A stretch of 64,000 nucleotides of DNA from Thioclava electrotropha (GTDB lineage: Bacteria > Pseudomonadota > Alphaproteobacteria > Rhodobacterales > Rhodobacteraceae), in assembly GCF_002085925.2 (NCBI RefSeq), contig NZ_CP053562.1:1406001-1470000 (forward strand), written 5' to 3'. The notes beneath the pieces were generated by a model. That model did no database searches and was not told where the DNA came from. It saw only the letters and a list, made by a program, of their open reading frames with translations. Position numbers and translations under genes: made by a program. The stretch's first letter is position 1, and every line of letters starts with the position of its first letter. Shown here in pieces: positions 26,801 through 34,700 of the stretch.

Positions 26801-28151
26801 GCTTCCTTTCGTCCACGGGAAGACGCGACACGTCTCCCCCTTCCACGACGATTTCCGGGCTGAGCGAAACTGCCTTCTGACGGATGTTGTCATCGAGCAA
26901 GATCAACCACGGCAGCAGCGGTCTCAGGCTCGGCGCGATGAACTTGTGGCCGTACTTCTCGCGAAAGATCAAAGTCTCGACCGCGCGACGAGAGCTGCCC
27001 GTTTTCAGATGTTCTGCCAGCCATTCGGCCGCGAGAAATTCGCGCACCTCACGGTGTCGGAAACGCACCTTTCCGTAGATGGCATCATCGAAGATCCCAC
27101 GCTCGAGCAGGGCGTGAACATCGTTTGGATGCCAGTCGCCGAGAACAACGACCGCGTCCACTCCATCCTTCCGCGGGTGCTCGTCCGGGACGTTGATTCC
27201 AGATTTCCCAGATAGGACTACGGCCGCTGCCAGACTTCTCGCGCCTGCTCGAGCCATTTCTCGATTGAGCGGCTGTTGCCTGTCTCGGGTGGGATTGCTT
27301 TCCGAAAGCCTTTTACTGATCCCAAAGTTCAGAAAATCGAAACGACTCCCGAGTTTGCCGTCCTCCTTCCACTTTTCGATTATACCTTCGAGATCGAAAG
27401 GCCGCGCGGCAACCGCGGTTAGATTACGTCGCTGTATGTCGTCGACCAATCGGTCAGCATTATCAACGCCACGCGCCTCAGCAAAGACGCGCATTTCTGG
27501 TCCCGTGAGGTCGTTCAAAACGAAGACACTCAAGCCATCATCGGCAGTCGACGTCTCTTCCACCTTATGGCGACCCTCGTTGGCAGGCTCGTCAGCTTCG
27601 CCAGTTTGCGCGACCCCGCTCCTCGGCGTCGCATAGGGCAGATGCTTCTTCACCATCAGGTAATCGGTGTGGCTACGCCAGGCGTACGGACGGCTCGAGA
27701 TCACGACGTGCGCGCGGTGTTGAGCAGACTTTATGCGGCGGGCGAAGCGGCGTATCGCTTTCTCGAAAGCCCTTGGGTCATCGAGGCGCGCCTCATCGAT
27801 GGAGTCGAGGTAGAACCACGCCTCATCCGACGACGTCAGCCAGGCGTCAAATTCATCGGCGTCTCCGACCTCGAACGCCAGTTCGAAGTCTTCGATGATG
27901 TCTTCGATGCGAATGAAAAATGCGGCACCGCCCACTTGACGCTTCGCTTTCGCTCGTATCCACATCTCGTGCGTTTTGCCGATACCCGCCCCGGCAAGGA
28001 TGACCGCACGACGGGTGCTTTCCACGGTGTCCCAGTCGATCGGCTTACGTCCACCGACGAAAGCCATGATTTCGTGGTTCTTCGCATCTTTTTCTGTCGC
28101 GTGAAGCGGCGAGAACGTGCGGTCGAGCGGGACGTGATCACCACGGGTCAA
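23829..28151 (-). CDS. Large STAND/NACHT-type NTPase with C-terminal PD-(D/E)XK nuclease motif
   Basis: 1440 aa. Near the N-terminus lies a P-loop NTPase: Walker A GAGIGKT (residues 54-60), a NACHT-style Walker B FYLDSIDEA (113-121) and a sensor motif VVISSRPYAW (149-158). The middle (about 330-1290) is helical and repeat-like (HEAT/TPR-type by appearance), as in ligand-sensing STAND proteins. The C-terminus has RPDIWM with Asp1328, then PIELKLL with Glu1342 and Lys1344, and a following helix RNQLAGDYL, a good PD-(D/E)XK nuclease pattern. NACHT/Avs-like proteins with nuclease ends act in anti-phage defence; that role here is inference. The start is TTG at 28151, supported by GGAG 7 bases upstream. 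Confidence 0.85.
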   Translation of the reverse strand: MTRGDHVPLDRTFSPLHATEKDAKNHEIMAFVGGRKPIDWDTVESTRRAVILAGAGIGKTHEMWIRAKAKRQVGGAAFFIRIEDIIEDFELAFEVGDADEFDAWLTSSDEAWFYLDSIDEARLDDPRAFEKAIRRFARRIKSAQHRAHVVISSRPYAWRSHTDYLMVKKHLPYATPRSGVAQTGEADEPANEGRHKVEETSTADDGLSVFVLNDLTGPEMRVFAEARGVDNADRLVDDIQRRNLTAVAARPFDLEGIIEKWKEDGKLGSRFDFLNFGISKRLSESNPTRDRQQPLNREMARAGARSLAAAVVLSGKSGINVPDEHPRKDGVDAVVVLGDWHPNDVHALLERGIFDDAIYGKVRFRHREVREFLAAEWLAEHLKTGSSRRAVETLIFREKYGHKFIAPSLRPLLPWLILLDDNIRQKAVSLSPEIVVEGGDVSRLPVDERKRLLHEIVARIATDAGSRSANNNDAIARIALPDLSNDVLELIQRHRENDSALFYLGRLVWQGEMTDCIGPLAEIATDLMRGPYARIAALRAVATAGTSGDFDTVWDRIVANSGLIDRRLAAEIFSNATSNRASVERLLATIERLTPYERFQVTGLSDALHRFIDGFEIENAEGQRELARLVEGLNSMLGRAPHLQGGRERISQNHCWLLSAAVHAVERLVGVRSMHALEGNSVAILHKLSAARFWHDIDLSEHATRLQKAVPEWPELNDTIFWSAIAEERGDREATDGARVTDPFKALFDDCCRYEGDDFERVLTWISERGNQDDKLVAVTLAYRLVRETKQPDEGLAKLRDRVKTAPVLAEHLEGMISWKPSRRQQAMDERLEKARRKRQRKDAVAKERRRRWIEDLKADPSLVRRPESVEPGEMTNNQYHLMEATQNGDSSRWRGDDWRSLIGTFGEEVASEYRDAAMRHWRHYSPKVASEGLDTSSVPNTLIFGLAGLEIEAETITDFPRHLSDEELLLAVRYVPWELNGFPTWSEKAFRDRPETVTGMMLQELGWDLRRDEAPRSYMLHEIVYHAPWLHAHIADWVIDWLEANTVRDTVVLRQAIYIAKSTADGGRLSDLARSKVEFHLPASEKAKWYALWVDTEAAPAIPRLEAWLGAMPADEASTAAQHFIIELLGDRRGQHLSTGFDSYRKPEHLKRLYTLMHQHIRVAEDIERAGRGVYSPGLRDDAQDARNSLFNVLCDIPGKTTYLALRQLAEDHPNEASRDWMQQLAYQRAEKDGDVDDWTDDQVRQFNVDQTLVPDTNARLFSLTVNRLIDIRAWLEDGDDSPYRTWQRAEAETEVRNLITGRLNDLANGKYTCAQENEMPNSQRPDIWMQAPGVTPVPIELKLLDKGWTGPELCERLRNQLAGDYLRAEAGGRGIMLLTWQGRAADRKWEIGGCRVDLNGLETALQNYWNLVAGDWPDIEEVTVIVVDLTRRGPRSET

Positions 28152-28374
28152 AGGCTAACTCCAAGCACGTAATTATCGGGTCGGATAGGAGATATTCACC
28201 GTCGCCAGCTTCTCGTTCAAGCCCTAAGCGCAGTGAGCGTGGGAGAGTTTTGGGCCGAGAGAGACACGCATTTTCGCTTACTGCGAACGGGGATGCCACG
28301 CTGAGTATGAACGACCGCTTCGAGCGACTGCGGTGCAAGAGCCCGAAATGGAACTGATCGTCAGTGTCGTGTCG
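28152..28374. other. Leader of the NTPase gene
   Basis: 223 bases without a convincing gene between two leftward genes; large enough for a separate promoter for the NTPase. No clear operator was seen. Confidence 0.4.
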
Positions 28375-28752
28375 TCACTCGCACAGGGCAATTGTGATGC
28401 TTATGACACCCAAGAGAACAGACATCAGTGCGAGCCAAGCAGGGACGTGAACGGCTGGATCGGGCGTTTTTAGAAGCCAGCCAATTTTTCCAGGCCATCT
28501 AACCTTGGTGATGGAAAAATTGAGACTTCCACCTTTGTCTACACCGAGAGCTTCTCTGATGTCATATGGCATGAAGATGGCAGACCCGTCGTCATGCCCA
28601 AGGACGAGAACTTTAACAGATTTGGCGTTCTCGGCGTTTGACAGATTAGCAATGCCATAGCGCGGGATACCGGCCCGGTACGCTTTGTTGAGACGAACCA
28701 GCAAGCGGCCAGAATCGTTGGCGGGGAGAGCCTTTACTGGCAGCTTTGTCAT
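28375..28752 (-). CDS. AbrB-like small protein with a C-terminal membrane helix
   Basis: 124 aa from the ATG at 28752, chosen because AAGG lies 8 bases upstream. Residues about 10-80 read like a SpoVT/AbrB-type beta barrel: RLLVRLNKAYRAGIPRYGI, then VKVLVLGHDDGSAIFMPYDI and REALGVDKGGSLNFSI, with the LGV-x-KGG turn. The last 22 residues (AWLALMSVLLGVISITIALC) form one membrane helix, so the domain would face the cytoplasm. AbrB folds are usually DNA-binding, but a membrane-anchored version is unusual. It is transcribed toward the large NTPase. Domain assignment is by eye and not certain. Confidence 0.7.
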   Translation of the reverse strand: MTKLPVKALPANDSGRLLVRLNKAYRAGIPRYGIANLSNAENAKSVKVLVLGHDDGSAIFMPYDIREALGVDKGGSLNFSITKVRWPGKIGWLLKTPDPAVHVPAWLALMSVLLGVISITIALCE

Positions 28753-28862
28753 CGCCTGAACCTTAAATTGCTCGGTCGCTACCGAATAGCATATAATGTC
28801 CGCTTCAAGTAAGCTGCATTGCAACGGTGGCTTGCAGCATGAATGGCAGCTTTAGGCCGTTC

Positions 28863-29078
28863 CTAGAAATCAGTCGTGAACACTTTTATGCGCCCCGCCG
28901 CGTCGAAGAGCTTTTTGTCGTATTTCTCAGAAGCTTTCTGCTGCACCGCAGGCAACCCGTAATCGTCAATCGCCTCTTGTGAGCTGACCACAACGACGCG
29001 TGTGTTGCCATCAAATGCCTCTATAAGTGTTTCGAAATCCGCGGAGTTTCCCTGCTTTCCGGAAAATGTAAGTGACAC
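28863..29078 (-). CDS. DUF1488-like small protein
   Basis: 71 aa. The start is GTG at 29078, because a GGAGG site sits 8 bases upstream; a TTG further up would place the GGAGG inside the gene. The protein, beginning MSLTFSGKQGNSADF and ending GRIKVFTTDF, with VVVVSSQEAIDDYGL and ASEKYDKK between, resembles DUF1488 proteins, which have a (V)SxEAlxD segment, a KY segment and a terminal DF. Function unknown. It is the first gene of the leftward island transcript. Assignment to DUF1488 is a suggestion only. Confidence 0.55.
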   Translation of the reverse strand: MSLTFSGKQGNSADFETLIEAFDGNTRVVVVSSQEAIDDYGLPAVQQKASEKYDKKLFDAAGRIKVFTTDF

Positions 29079-29482
29079 TAGACCCGCCTCCAAAATATTT
29101 CCCAGTCAGCCTCGCGGGAAACCACACCTGGGATTTCTCTGAATTGTGAGCTGATAATTCCAATTTCAGTATGCATGGGATGTTTGCGAACTTGCAACGC
29201 ACAAATTCTGCGCGCCGCTCGAATGGAAGCAATGCGGAAGCTGCACTGCAATGTCAGGTCAGCTGCTGTGCGGCAGCTCAGAGCCGATTGAGGGGGTCTG
29301 ATGCAGACGACATTCACCATCAGTCTTTCCTCCCCAACGACTGAACCGCCCCCCCCCGGAATGCAGCTGCCCCAAGCACACCCTCGTTCCACAGGCCTTT
29401 GCCTAACCGGCGCGCAGGGCCCTCTACTCACTAGACGGCCCGCGCAATCGTCCTCCGGCCAATAGCGCGTCCCGAGCGTTCG
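29079..29482. other. Non-coding stretch upstream of two divergent island operons
   Basis: Between the leftward DUF1488-like gene and the hairpin array. It should hold the leftward promoter. It is AT-richer near 29090-29200. A run of ten C at 29350-29359 is visible. No gene is supported. Confidence 0.5.
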
Positions 29483-29737
29483 CTGGGGCGCAGCCCCAGA
29501 CCCGGCGCCGCTGCGCGCCGCATGGGGGAAGCTCCACATCCCCCAAACCCCCAGGGCAGGGATCGTTCGCCACTTTCCCTGCACCCAAAGGCGCCCATCC
29601 GGCGGACCGGGGGAGACCTTCGCCATTCTCCCCGGACCCTCTCGGCGTCCTTCCGACGGATCGAAGAGGCGCTCGCCACCCTCTCTGAACTCTCCCGGCG
29701 CCTCCGGCGGGTCGAGAGGGATGTCACCCCTCTCGAC
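29483..29737. repeat. Hairpin array with tandem imperfect repeats of about 53 bp
   Basis: Successive inverted repeats: CTGGGGC/GCCCCAG (29483-29499), TGGGGGA/TCCCCCA (29523-29545), CAGGGA/TCCCTG (about 29552-29575), CCGGGG-AGA/TTCTCCCCGG (29607-29635), an imperfect copy near 29660-29690, and GTCGAGAGGG/CCCTCTCGAC (29711-29737). The last three units start with the same kind of motif, GCGCCCATCCGGCGGACCG, GCGTCCTTCCGACGGATCG and GCGCCTCCGGCGGGTCG, at 29591, 29645 and 29698, spaced 54 and 53 bases. This is neither coding nor a CRISPR array. Confidence 0.65.
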
Positions 29738-29933
29738 GCTCTCCCCTGCATCCGCGCGATCTGCCCGCAGGCGAGCGATCAATGGGTCGTGGGAGGGGAG
29801 AAGGCCTCGGCGCATGTCTTGCTTGCGTGCAGCGTCTTTGACGCACGCAATCAAGCCAAGCCCCGAGGCCGCGTATCGGGGTTTGTGGTGAGGTTCCGCG
29901 CGTCGTTTTTCTTTTCAACGACACGAGGCACTC

Positions 29934-30422
29934 ATGCTCCACGACCGATACCTTCGGCTGCTTCCCGGCGGCCAACTCAAGCCCGGCGATATCTTCCTGA
30001 TGCGCTTCCCCTATGGCTCCGACCGCAAACGTGATGGCGAGTTCGACATCCCGCCCGGCACGCGTCCTTGCTTGCTCCTCTCGCGCGGGCTGATCGGCGA
30101 TGCACCGATGAACATCGTCGCGCCCGGTGTCAGCCCGGAGGGCCGGTTGCTGCGGGAAGATGACATCGTCATCGCCGATGACGACCAGGCGGCCGCCTGT
30201 GGGCTTTATCGTCCCACCATGTTCCGCGCATCGCATCGGCTCTTCATCGCGACCGGGTCCGACCTGTTCGAGCGCAATGCTCGTATCGGGCGCCTGGGTC
30301 CGGCGCAGCGCGAACAATTCGAGGCGGTCGAGACGCTGCTCACAGCCGCACCGCGTGAAGTCCGATCACGGCTGAGGGCGCGCGTCGCAATCTACCGCCC
30401 GAAACCTCTCATCCAACCTTAA
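29934..30422 (+). CDS. PemK/MazF-like protein
   Basis: 162 aa. The segment LKPGDIFLMRFPYGSDRKRD followed by GTRPCLLLSRG and NIVAPGVSP (residues about 15-65) matches the opening strands of the PemK/MazF toxin fold, which reads GDI-x-h-h-x-F...RP-h-h-h-h-S. MazF proteins are mRNA-cleaving toxins. The remaining 95 residues (HRLFIATGSDLFERNARIGR and a helical end) are longer than usual, and no antitoxin-like gene precedes it, so it may not be a toxin. It is the first gene of the rightward island transcript, downstream of the hairpin array. Confidence 0.65.
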   Translation: MLHDRYLRLLPGGQLKPGDIFLMRFPYGSDRKRDGEFDIPPGTRPCLLLSRGLIGDAPMNIVAPGVSPEGRLLREDDIVIADDDQAAACGLYRPTMFRASHRLFIATGSDLFERNARIGRLGPAQREQFEAVETLLTAAPREVRSRLRARVAIYRPKPLIQP

Positions 30423-30437
30423 GGCGCGCCGCCGATC

Positions 30438-30491
30438 GGGGCTGTAGCGTCCGTCCGCCTTCTCACCGAGGCGGACGGATCTTGCAGCCCC
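30438..30491 (+). terminator. Two-tier hairpin between island genes
   Basis: Inner stem TCCGTCCGCC (30450-30459) with GGCGGACGGA (30470-30479) and outer stem GGGGCTG (30438-30444) with CAGCCCC (30485-30491), right after the PemK-like gene. A terminator or mRNA processing site; there is no long T tract. Confidence 0.5.
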
Positions 30492-30532
30492 GCTTCGTCT
30501 CCTGACCCCCAATTTTCTTCGAAAGATCACAT

Positions 30533-30973
30533 ATGACTCATGATAAACACCCGTCTGAACTCACCCCCGAAGAGCTTCGCAAAGAGCGTAGTGTGCTCGC
30601 AAACGTCGTTCACGGAGCGACTGCGACGCCGCCCCCGAAAGATCTCGAGAATGCGCCGCTTCTCGACGATTGGTTGCTCTTCACCGGTTTCGAAGACATC
30701 TCGCTGATCGGACGATTGACGGAAGCAAACGGCCGCACCCGAACGCTGATCACGCGAGCTCTCATCGCGCTCGATGACGCGCTCGAATGGGCCTACCTCG
30801 AAGACGGATACATGCGGCTCGGACCGCGTTTCTCCGTCGAAGAGGCCCCGCCGCATCTTGCGATGCGCGCCGTCGCGACAGATCTGAGAGAGATCCACAC
30901 GCAGCTCGAGGGGCAAGCATATTGGGCGCAGAAGGCGCTCGATGCGCTCGGCGAGATGCGCTGCGATGCGTGA
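30533..30973 (+). CDS. Hypothetical island protein
   Basis: 146 aa, mainly helical and acidic. It opens MTHDKHPSELTPEELRKERS and has DDWLLFTGFEDISLIGRLTE and TRALIALDDALEWAYLEDGY in the middle. No domain is recognised. Codon use is like the neighbouring GC-rich genes. It lies between two hairpins, after the PemK-like gene and before another small gene, all on the plus strand. Position in the island suggests an accessory plasmid-type gene; no function can be proposed. Confidence 0.72.
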   Translation: MTHDKHPSELTPEELRKERSVLANVVHGATATPPPKDLENAPLLDDWLLFTGFEDISLIGRLTEANGRTRTLITRALIALDDALEWAYLEDGYMRLGPRFSVEEAPPHLAMRAVATDLREIHTQLEGQAYWAQKALDALGEMRCDA

Positions 30974-31022
30974 TCGCGAATTTGCGAGAAATGATCCTGA
31001 CGGGATCGGCTGAACCGCAACC

Positions 31023-31050
31023 GCTGCGGCCCCTCGATGAGGGCCGCAGC
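31023..31050 (+). terminator. Perfect hairpin between two small island genes
   Basis: Stem GCTGCGGCCC (31023-31032) with GGGCCGCAGC (31041-31050), 8-base loop, 50 bases after one gene and 31 before the next. No T tract. Confidence 0.5.
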
Positions 31051-31080
31051 GCCCGCAGTTCAGTTTGAAAAGGATGTCCG

Positions 31081-31416
31081 ATGTTTCAGAAACCGAGCCT
31101 GATCGACACTGTGAACACCATGGCGCGCGAGGCAATCGACGCTCTCGATGCGCTGCCAGCTGACGCTCTCCGGGGAGCAGAGCGCGACCGGGATTATTGC
31201 GAGCGACTCGTGATCAAGGGCGACGTCTTAGTTGAGGATTTTCGGGAGGTGGGTGCGAAGATTCTGCGCCACCTTGCGCGGATTGAACCCGAAGAACGAT
31301 TTGCACGCGAACTCGACAGCGCGATGCGTCGACTGCGCGACGCAATCAATGGCTCGTATCGCGTTTCTCTGGGTCTCGGCGCCGAGCGCGCGACCAGCTT
31401 CCAGCGAGCCGCATGA
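31081..31416 (+). CDS. Hypothetical island protein
   Basis: 111 aa, helical (MFQKPSLIDTVNTMAREAID at the start; FAREL and RRLRDAINGSYRVSLGLGAE near the end). No domain recognised. An AAAAGGATGTCCG ribosome site precedes the ATG. It is the last small gene before the large YobI-like NTPase gene and is transcribed the same way, but a gap of about 375 bases separates them. Confidence 0.7.
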   Translation: MFQKPSLIDTVNTMAREAIDALDALPADALRGAERDRDYCERLVIKGDVLVEDFREVGAKILRHLARIEPEERFARELDSAMRRLRDAINGSYRVSLGLGAERATSFQRAA

Positions 31417-31791
31417 TGAAGATATGACGCCGAACGGCGTAGAAGAGATGGCGGTGGTAACCCGCCTGGGCGCGCCAACAAATCCTTTCCGCATATGCTC
31501 CACACTCAACCGAAACCGGCGCGTCCACACTCCCTCCAATCCAAGCGTCGCTGCGTTCAAGGCTGTTGGTTTGCGCGATGCTTGGCGCGTAACTACTCTT
31601 AGAACAAGACGCGATCGGTCCTTTGCGAACCTTGGACTGCGCCATTGAAAACGTCGGCTTTGGTCCTTGCTAGAGCTGACAACCCAAATTGCCGCCGGTG
31701 AAGAGAATGCAGACGCTCGCCATAAACTGCGTAAGAGCTCACCCGTTTGCGCTATATTTTCTTCGTGCACGGAATGTGTTACTCCATATCG
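31417..31791. other. Non-coding stretch before the YobI-like gene
   Basis: About 375 bases with no convincing gene. Base composition falls from GC-rich to AT-rich from about 31600 on, marking the edge of the AT-rich NTPase segment. It probably holds that gene's promoter. Confidence 0.5.
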
Positions 31792-34700
31792 ATGAGAACA
31801 TTCTTTATCGCTTTTGTTCATTGGTTTGCAGAGAGACTAAGCGTTTCAGCTGCTTTTTTGGAACGGGTAGGCCGGTCCGCAGAAACGCAGTCAAAATTCG
31901 TGAATCTTGCGCCAACAGATGAGGCCGATGAAGCAGGTGTCTACGCCGAAGCCATTGGATTCGCCATTAATGACACTAAGGTCAAGAACATCGCACTTAC
32001 CGGGCCCTATGGCTCCGGGAAGAGCAGTATTATCCAATCCTACTTGAGCAAGCACCGACCTAAGGCTTTGCACATATCTCTGGCCACGTTCACTACAGAT
32101 GAAGGTGCGGTTAGCAAAGATGTCACCCGTCAAGAAATAGAGAGAAGCATTCTTCAGCAGATGCTATACGGCGCTGACGCGAATAGGCTACCTTTATCAC
32201 GTTTCAAGAGGATTCAGTCCCCTGGTTTTTGGTCAATTTTCACCTCCCTATACATGGTGCTTGGCGTAGCATCAATTTTTTACGTATTTCATTATCGAGA
32301 CGACGTCCTTAGTGGCGCATTCTTCGATCCATTCGCTTTTGGTAACTGGGTTAACTTAAGTATTTTCACGATCGCTTCTGTCTTTCTGTGGACAGCTTTT
32401 CATCACTTCTACGTGGCTAGCTTTGGCGTATCACTCAAAAGCCTATCCCTGAAAGATATCGAGATACGTCCTGCTGCTGAAGATCAAGAATCTATTTTAA
32501 ACCGTCACTTGGATGAGATCATCTATTTCTTCCAATCAACTTCCTATAATCTGGTGATTATAGAAGACTTGGATCGTTTCAACGACTCAGAGATATTCAC
32601 TACGCTGCGTGAGATAAACAGTTTGGTGAACGAAAATGCAGGTGTGAAACGCACCATAAGGTTTCTCTATGCCTTGCGCGATGACATGTTCGCAAACACG
32701 GATCGAACAAAGTTCTTTGAGTTTATCATACCAGTTATTCCGATCATCAATTCTTCAAATTCCATTGACATGGTCTTGAAACAAGGCAAAAGGCTAGCGC
32801 TCGACAACCGTCTTAATCGTCAGTTCATCAGAGAGGTGTCAAGATATCTTAACGATCTTCGGTTAATACAAAACATATTCAATGAGTATGCGATATATGT
32901 TGCAAACCTCGAAGCAGACGAGGATAGTTTGCTTGACGCAAACAAACTATTAGCGGTCATAATATATAAAAATGTACACCCGAAAGACTTTGAGCAATTA
33001 CACCGCGGGGAAGGTAAATTCGCTCAGATATTACGTCACCAAGAAGACCTGGTTCGGTCTGGAGAAGCGACTTACAAAGCAGAGATCGCCCAACTCGAAA
33101 AAGAGATCAACGCTGCAGATCGTCAGACCCCGTTAGATCTAAAAGAATTGCGTCAAATATACGCTATGGCCTTTATCGAGAAGCTTCCAGCTAGCATCAT
33201 CAGCATTCGGGTGGAAGGGCAAACGCCAGTCCTACTTTCGCAGCTTCCTGAGCATAGTGCCTTAGAGCAATTGATCGACGCAACACGCATCAGCGGTCGC
33301 AATCAACACAACCAAAATATTCAATTCGATATTTCTAGCGTTCCAGACAGCGTTGCTCCCGGAAAGTCCTATCAGCAGCGCAAAAGAGAGATCGAGAGAA
33401 AAGCAGCTGATTACAAGAACAATAGCTTACACAGGATCAACGAGCTTAGGTCGAAGATCGCATCTCTTCGTACAACTAAGCTAAATGAACTTTTGCGGTT
33501 GAACGCTAGTGATATTGGTCACCTCTTCGACGGCTTTAAGGAAAACGGAGATCTTGCTCGGTTTTTGATCTTGGAGGGGCATTTAGACGATACTTACTAT
33601 CAATATACGTCTCTGTTCCACTCCGGTCGCCTTTCACCAAACGACAACAAATTCCTGATCCAGATACGCGCGTTTGTCACTCCTGAGCCGGATTTTCCTG
33701 TCGACAACCCAAGAGAAGTCATCGCGGCAATGCGTGACGAAGATTTTGGACAAACGTATATCCTTAACGTGAATCTCGTTGACTGCCTGTTGAGTGACCC
33801 GAGTCGCTACCCAGAACAAGTTCAGAGGTTTATTGGATTAGTCTCTTCGGATTTCGATGGCTGTGAAGGCTTCTTCGATGCCTACTATACCAGCGGTAGC
33901 CATGTCACAGCGCTGCTAGCCAGGCTCGCGGCAACTTGGAAGGGTTTCGTCTCAGCTGTTATCGCCAGTCCCAATAATCTCAGTCATGTTGCGGAGCTTG
34001 TTGTGAGGCTACCTGTCAGTTCACTTGAGAGACTCGCTAGCGATTTTGAAAGTCTACCTCACTTTGTAGCTGAAAACCTGCAGGCGATTCTCTCACGAAG
34101 TCCTGAGCTGGAAGCTGACCACCTTCAGGCCCTCAACTTTGAAGTCAAAGATCTTGCAGCAATTGAAGAACATTCGGATGCTTTACAAACAATGTGGAAA
34201 GCAGGTCTGTTCGAGCTTACCATTGAAAACTTCGATTATGCATACAGCTCGCTCTTAGGAGAAACGGATCTGCGGCCGTTGCACGAGAAAAACTTCACAA
34301 CGATTCGTTCTTTGAAAAACCCGATCCTACTGAATAGGGTCGAGCGAGACTTCGATAGCTACATGCGCCAAATCGTGTTAGAGCTCCCAGAAAACTCAAT
34401 GGAGGACGAACCAGCTATTCTTGATGTGGTTCGCCGGGAGACGATCTCCCAAGATGTTCTGAGTGAATTTCTTGAGCGGCAATTCACTCAACTTCCCTCC
34501 TTAGACGGCGTGCCAGAAAGCCTGTACGCCATATTTTTCCATCTAAATTCAATCGAGCCATCTTGGGTGAATTGTCTTTCGTTCCTCGAGAGCAAGGGGT
34601 TTGAAGCGGAGCGGCTGATCGAATATCTCGACCGTGACGACGTGCAATCAGCTATCTTGAAACACCCTATACCGGATGACTCGGAAGCAAAAAAGCTGCG

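Noticed and set aside
29078..29854. A 258-codon minus-strand frame across the hairpin array
   Set aside because: It has a Pro/Gly/Arg-rich artificial composition, no ribosome site, and it runs through inverted repeats; the array is better treated as non-coding.
30438..31050. Integron attC sites between small genes
   Set aside because: The hairpins lack the R'/R'' core and bulge pattern, and no integron tyrosine integrase is present.
31689..31922. A 77-codon plus-strand frame overlapping the start of the YobI-like gene
   Set aside because: It runs in another frame through the conserved start of the NTPase and has no ribosome site or similarity.
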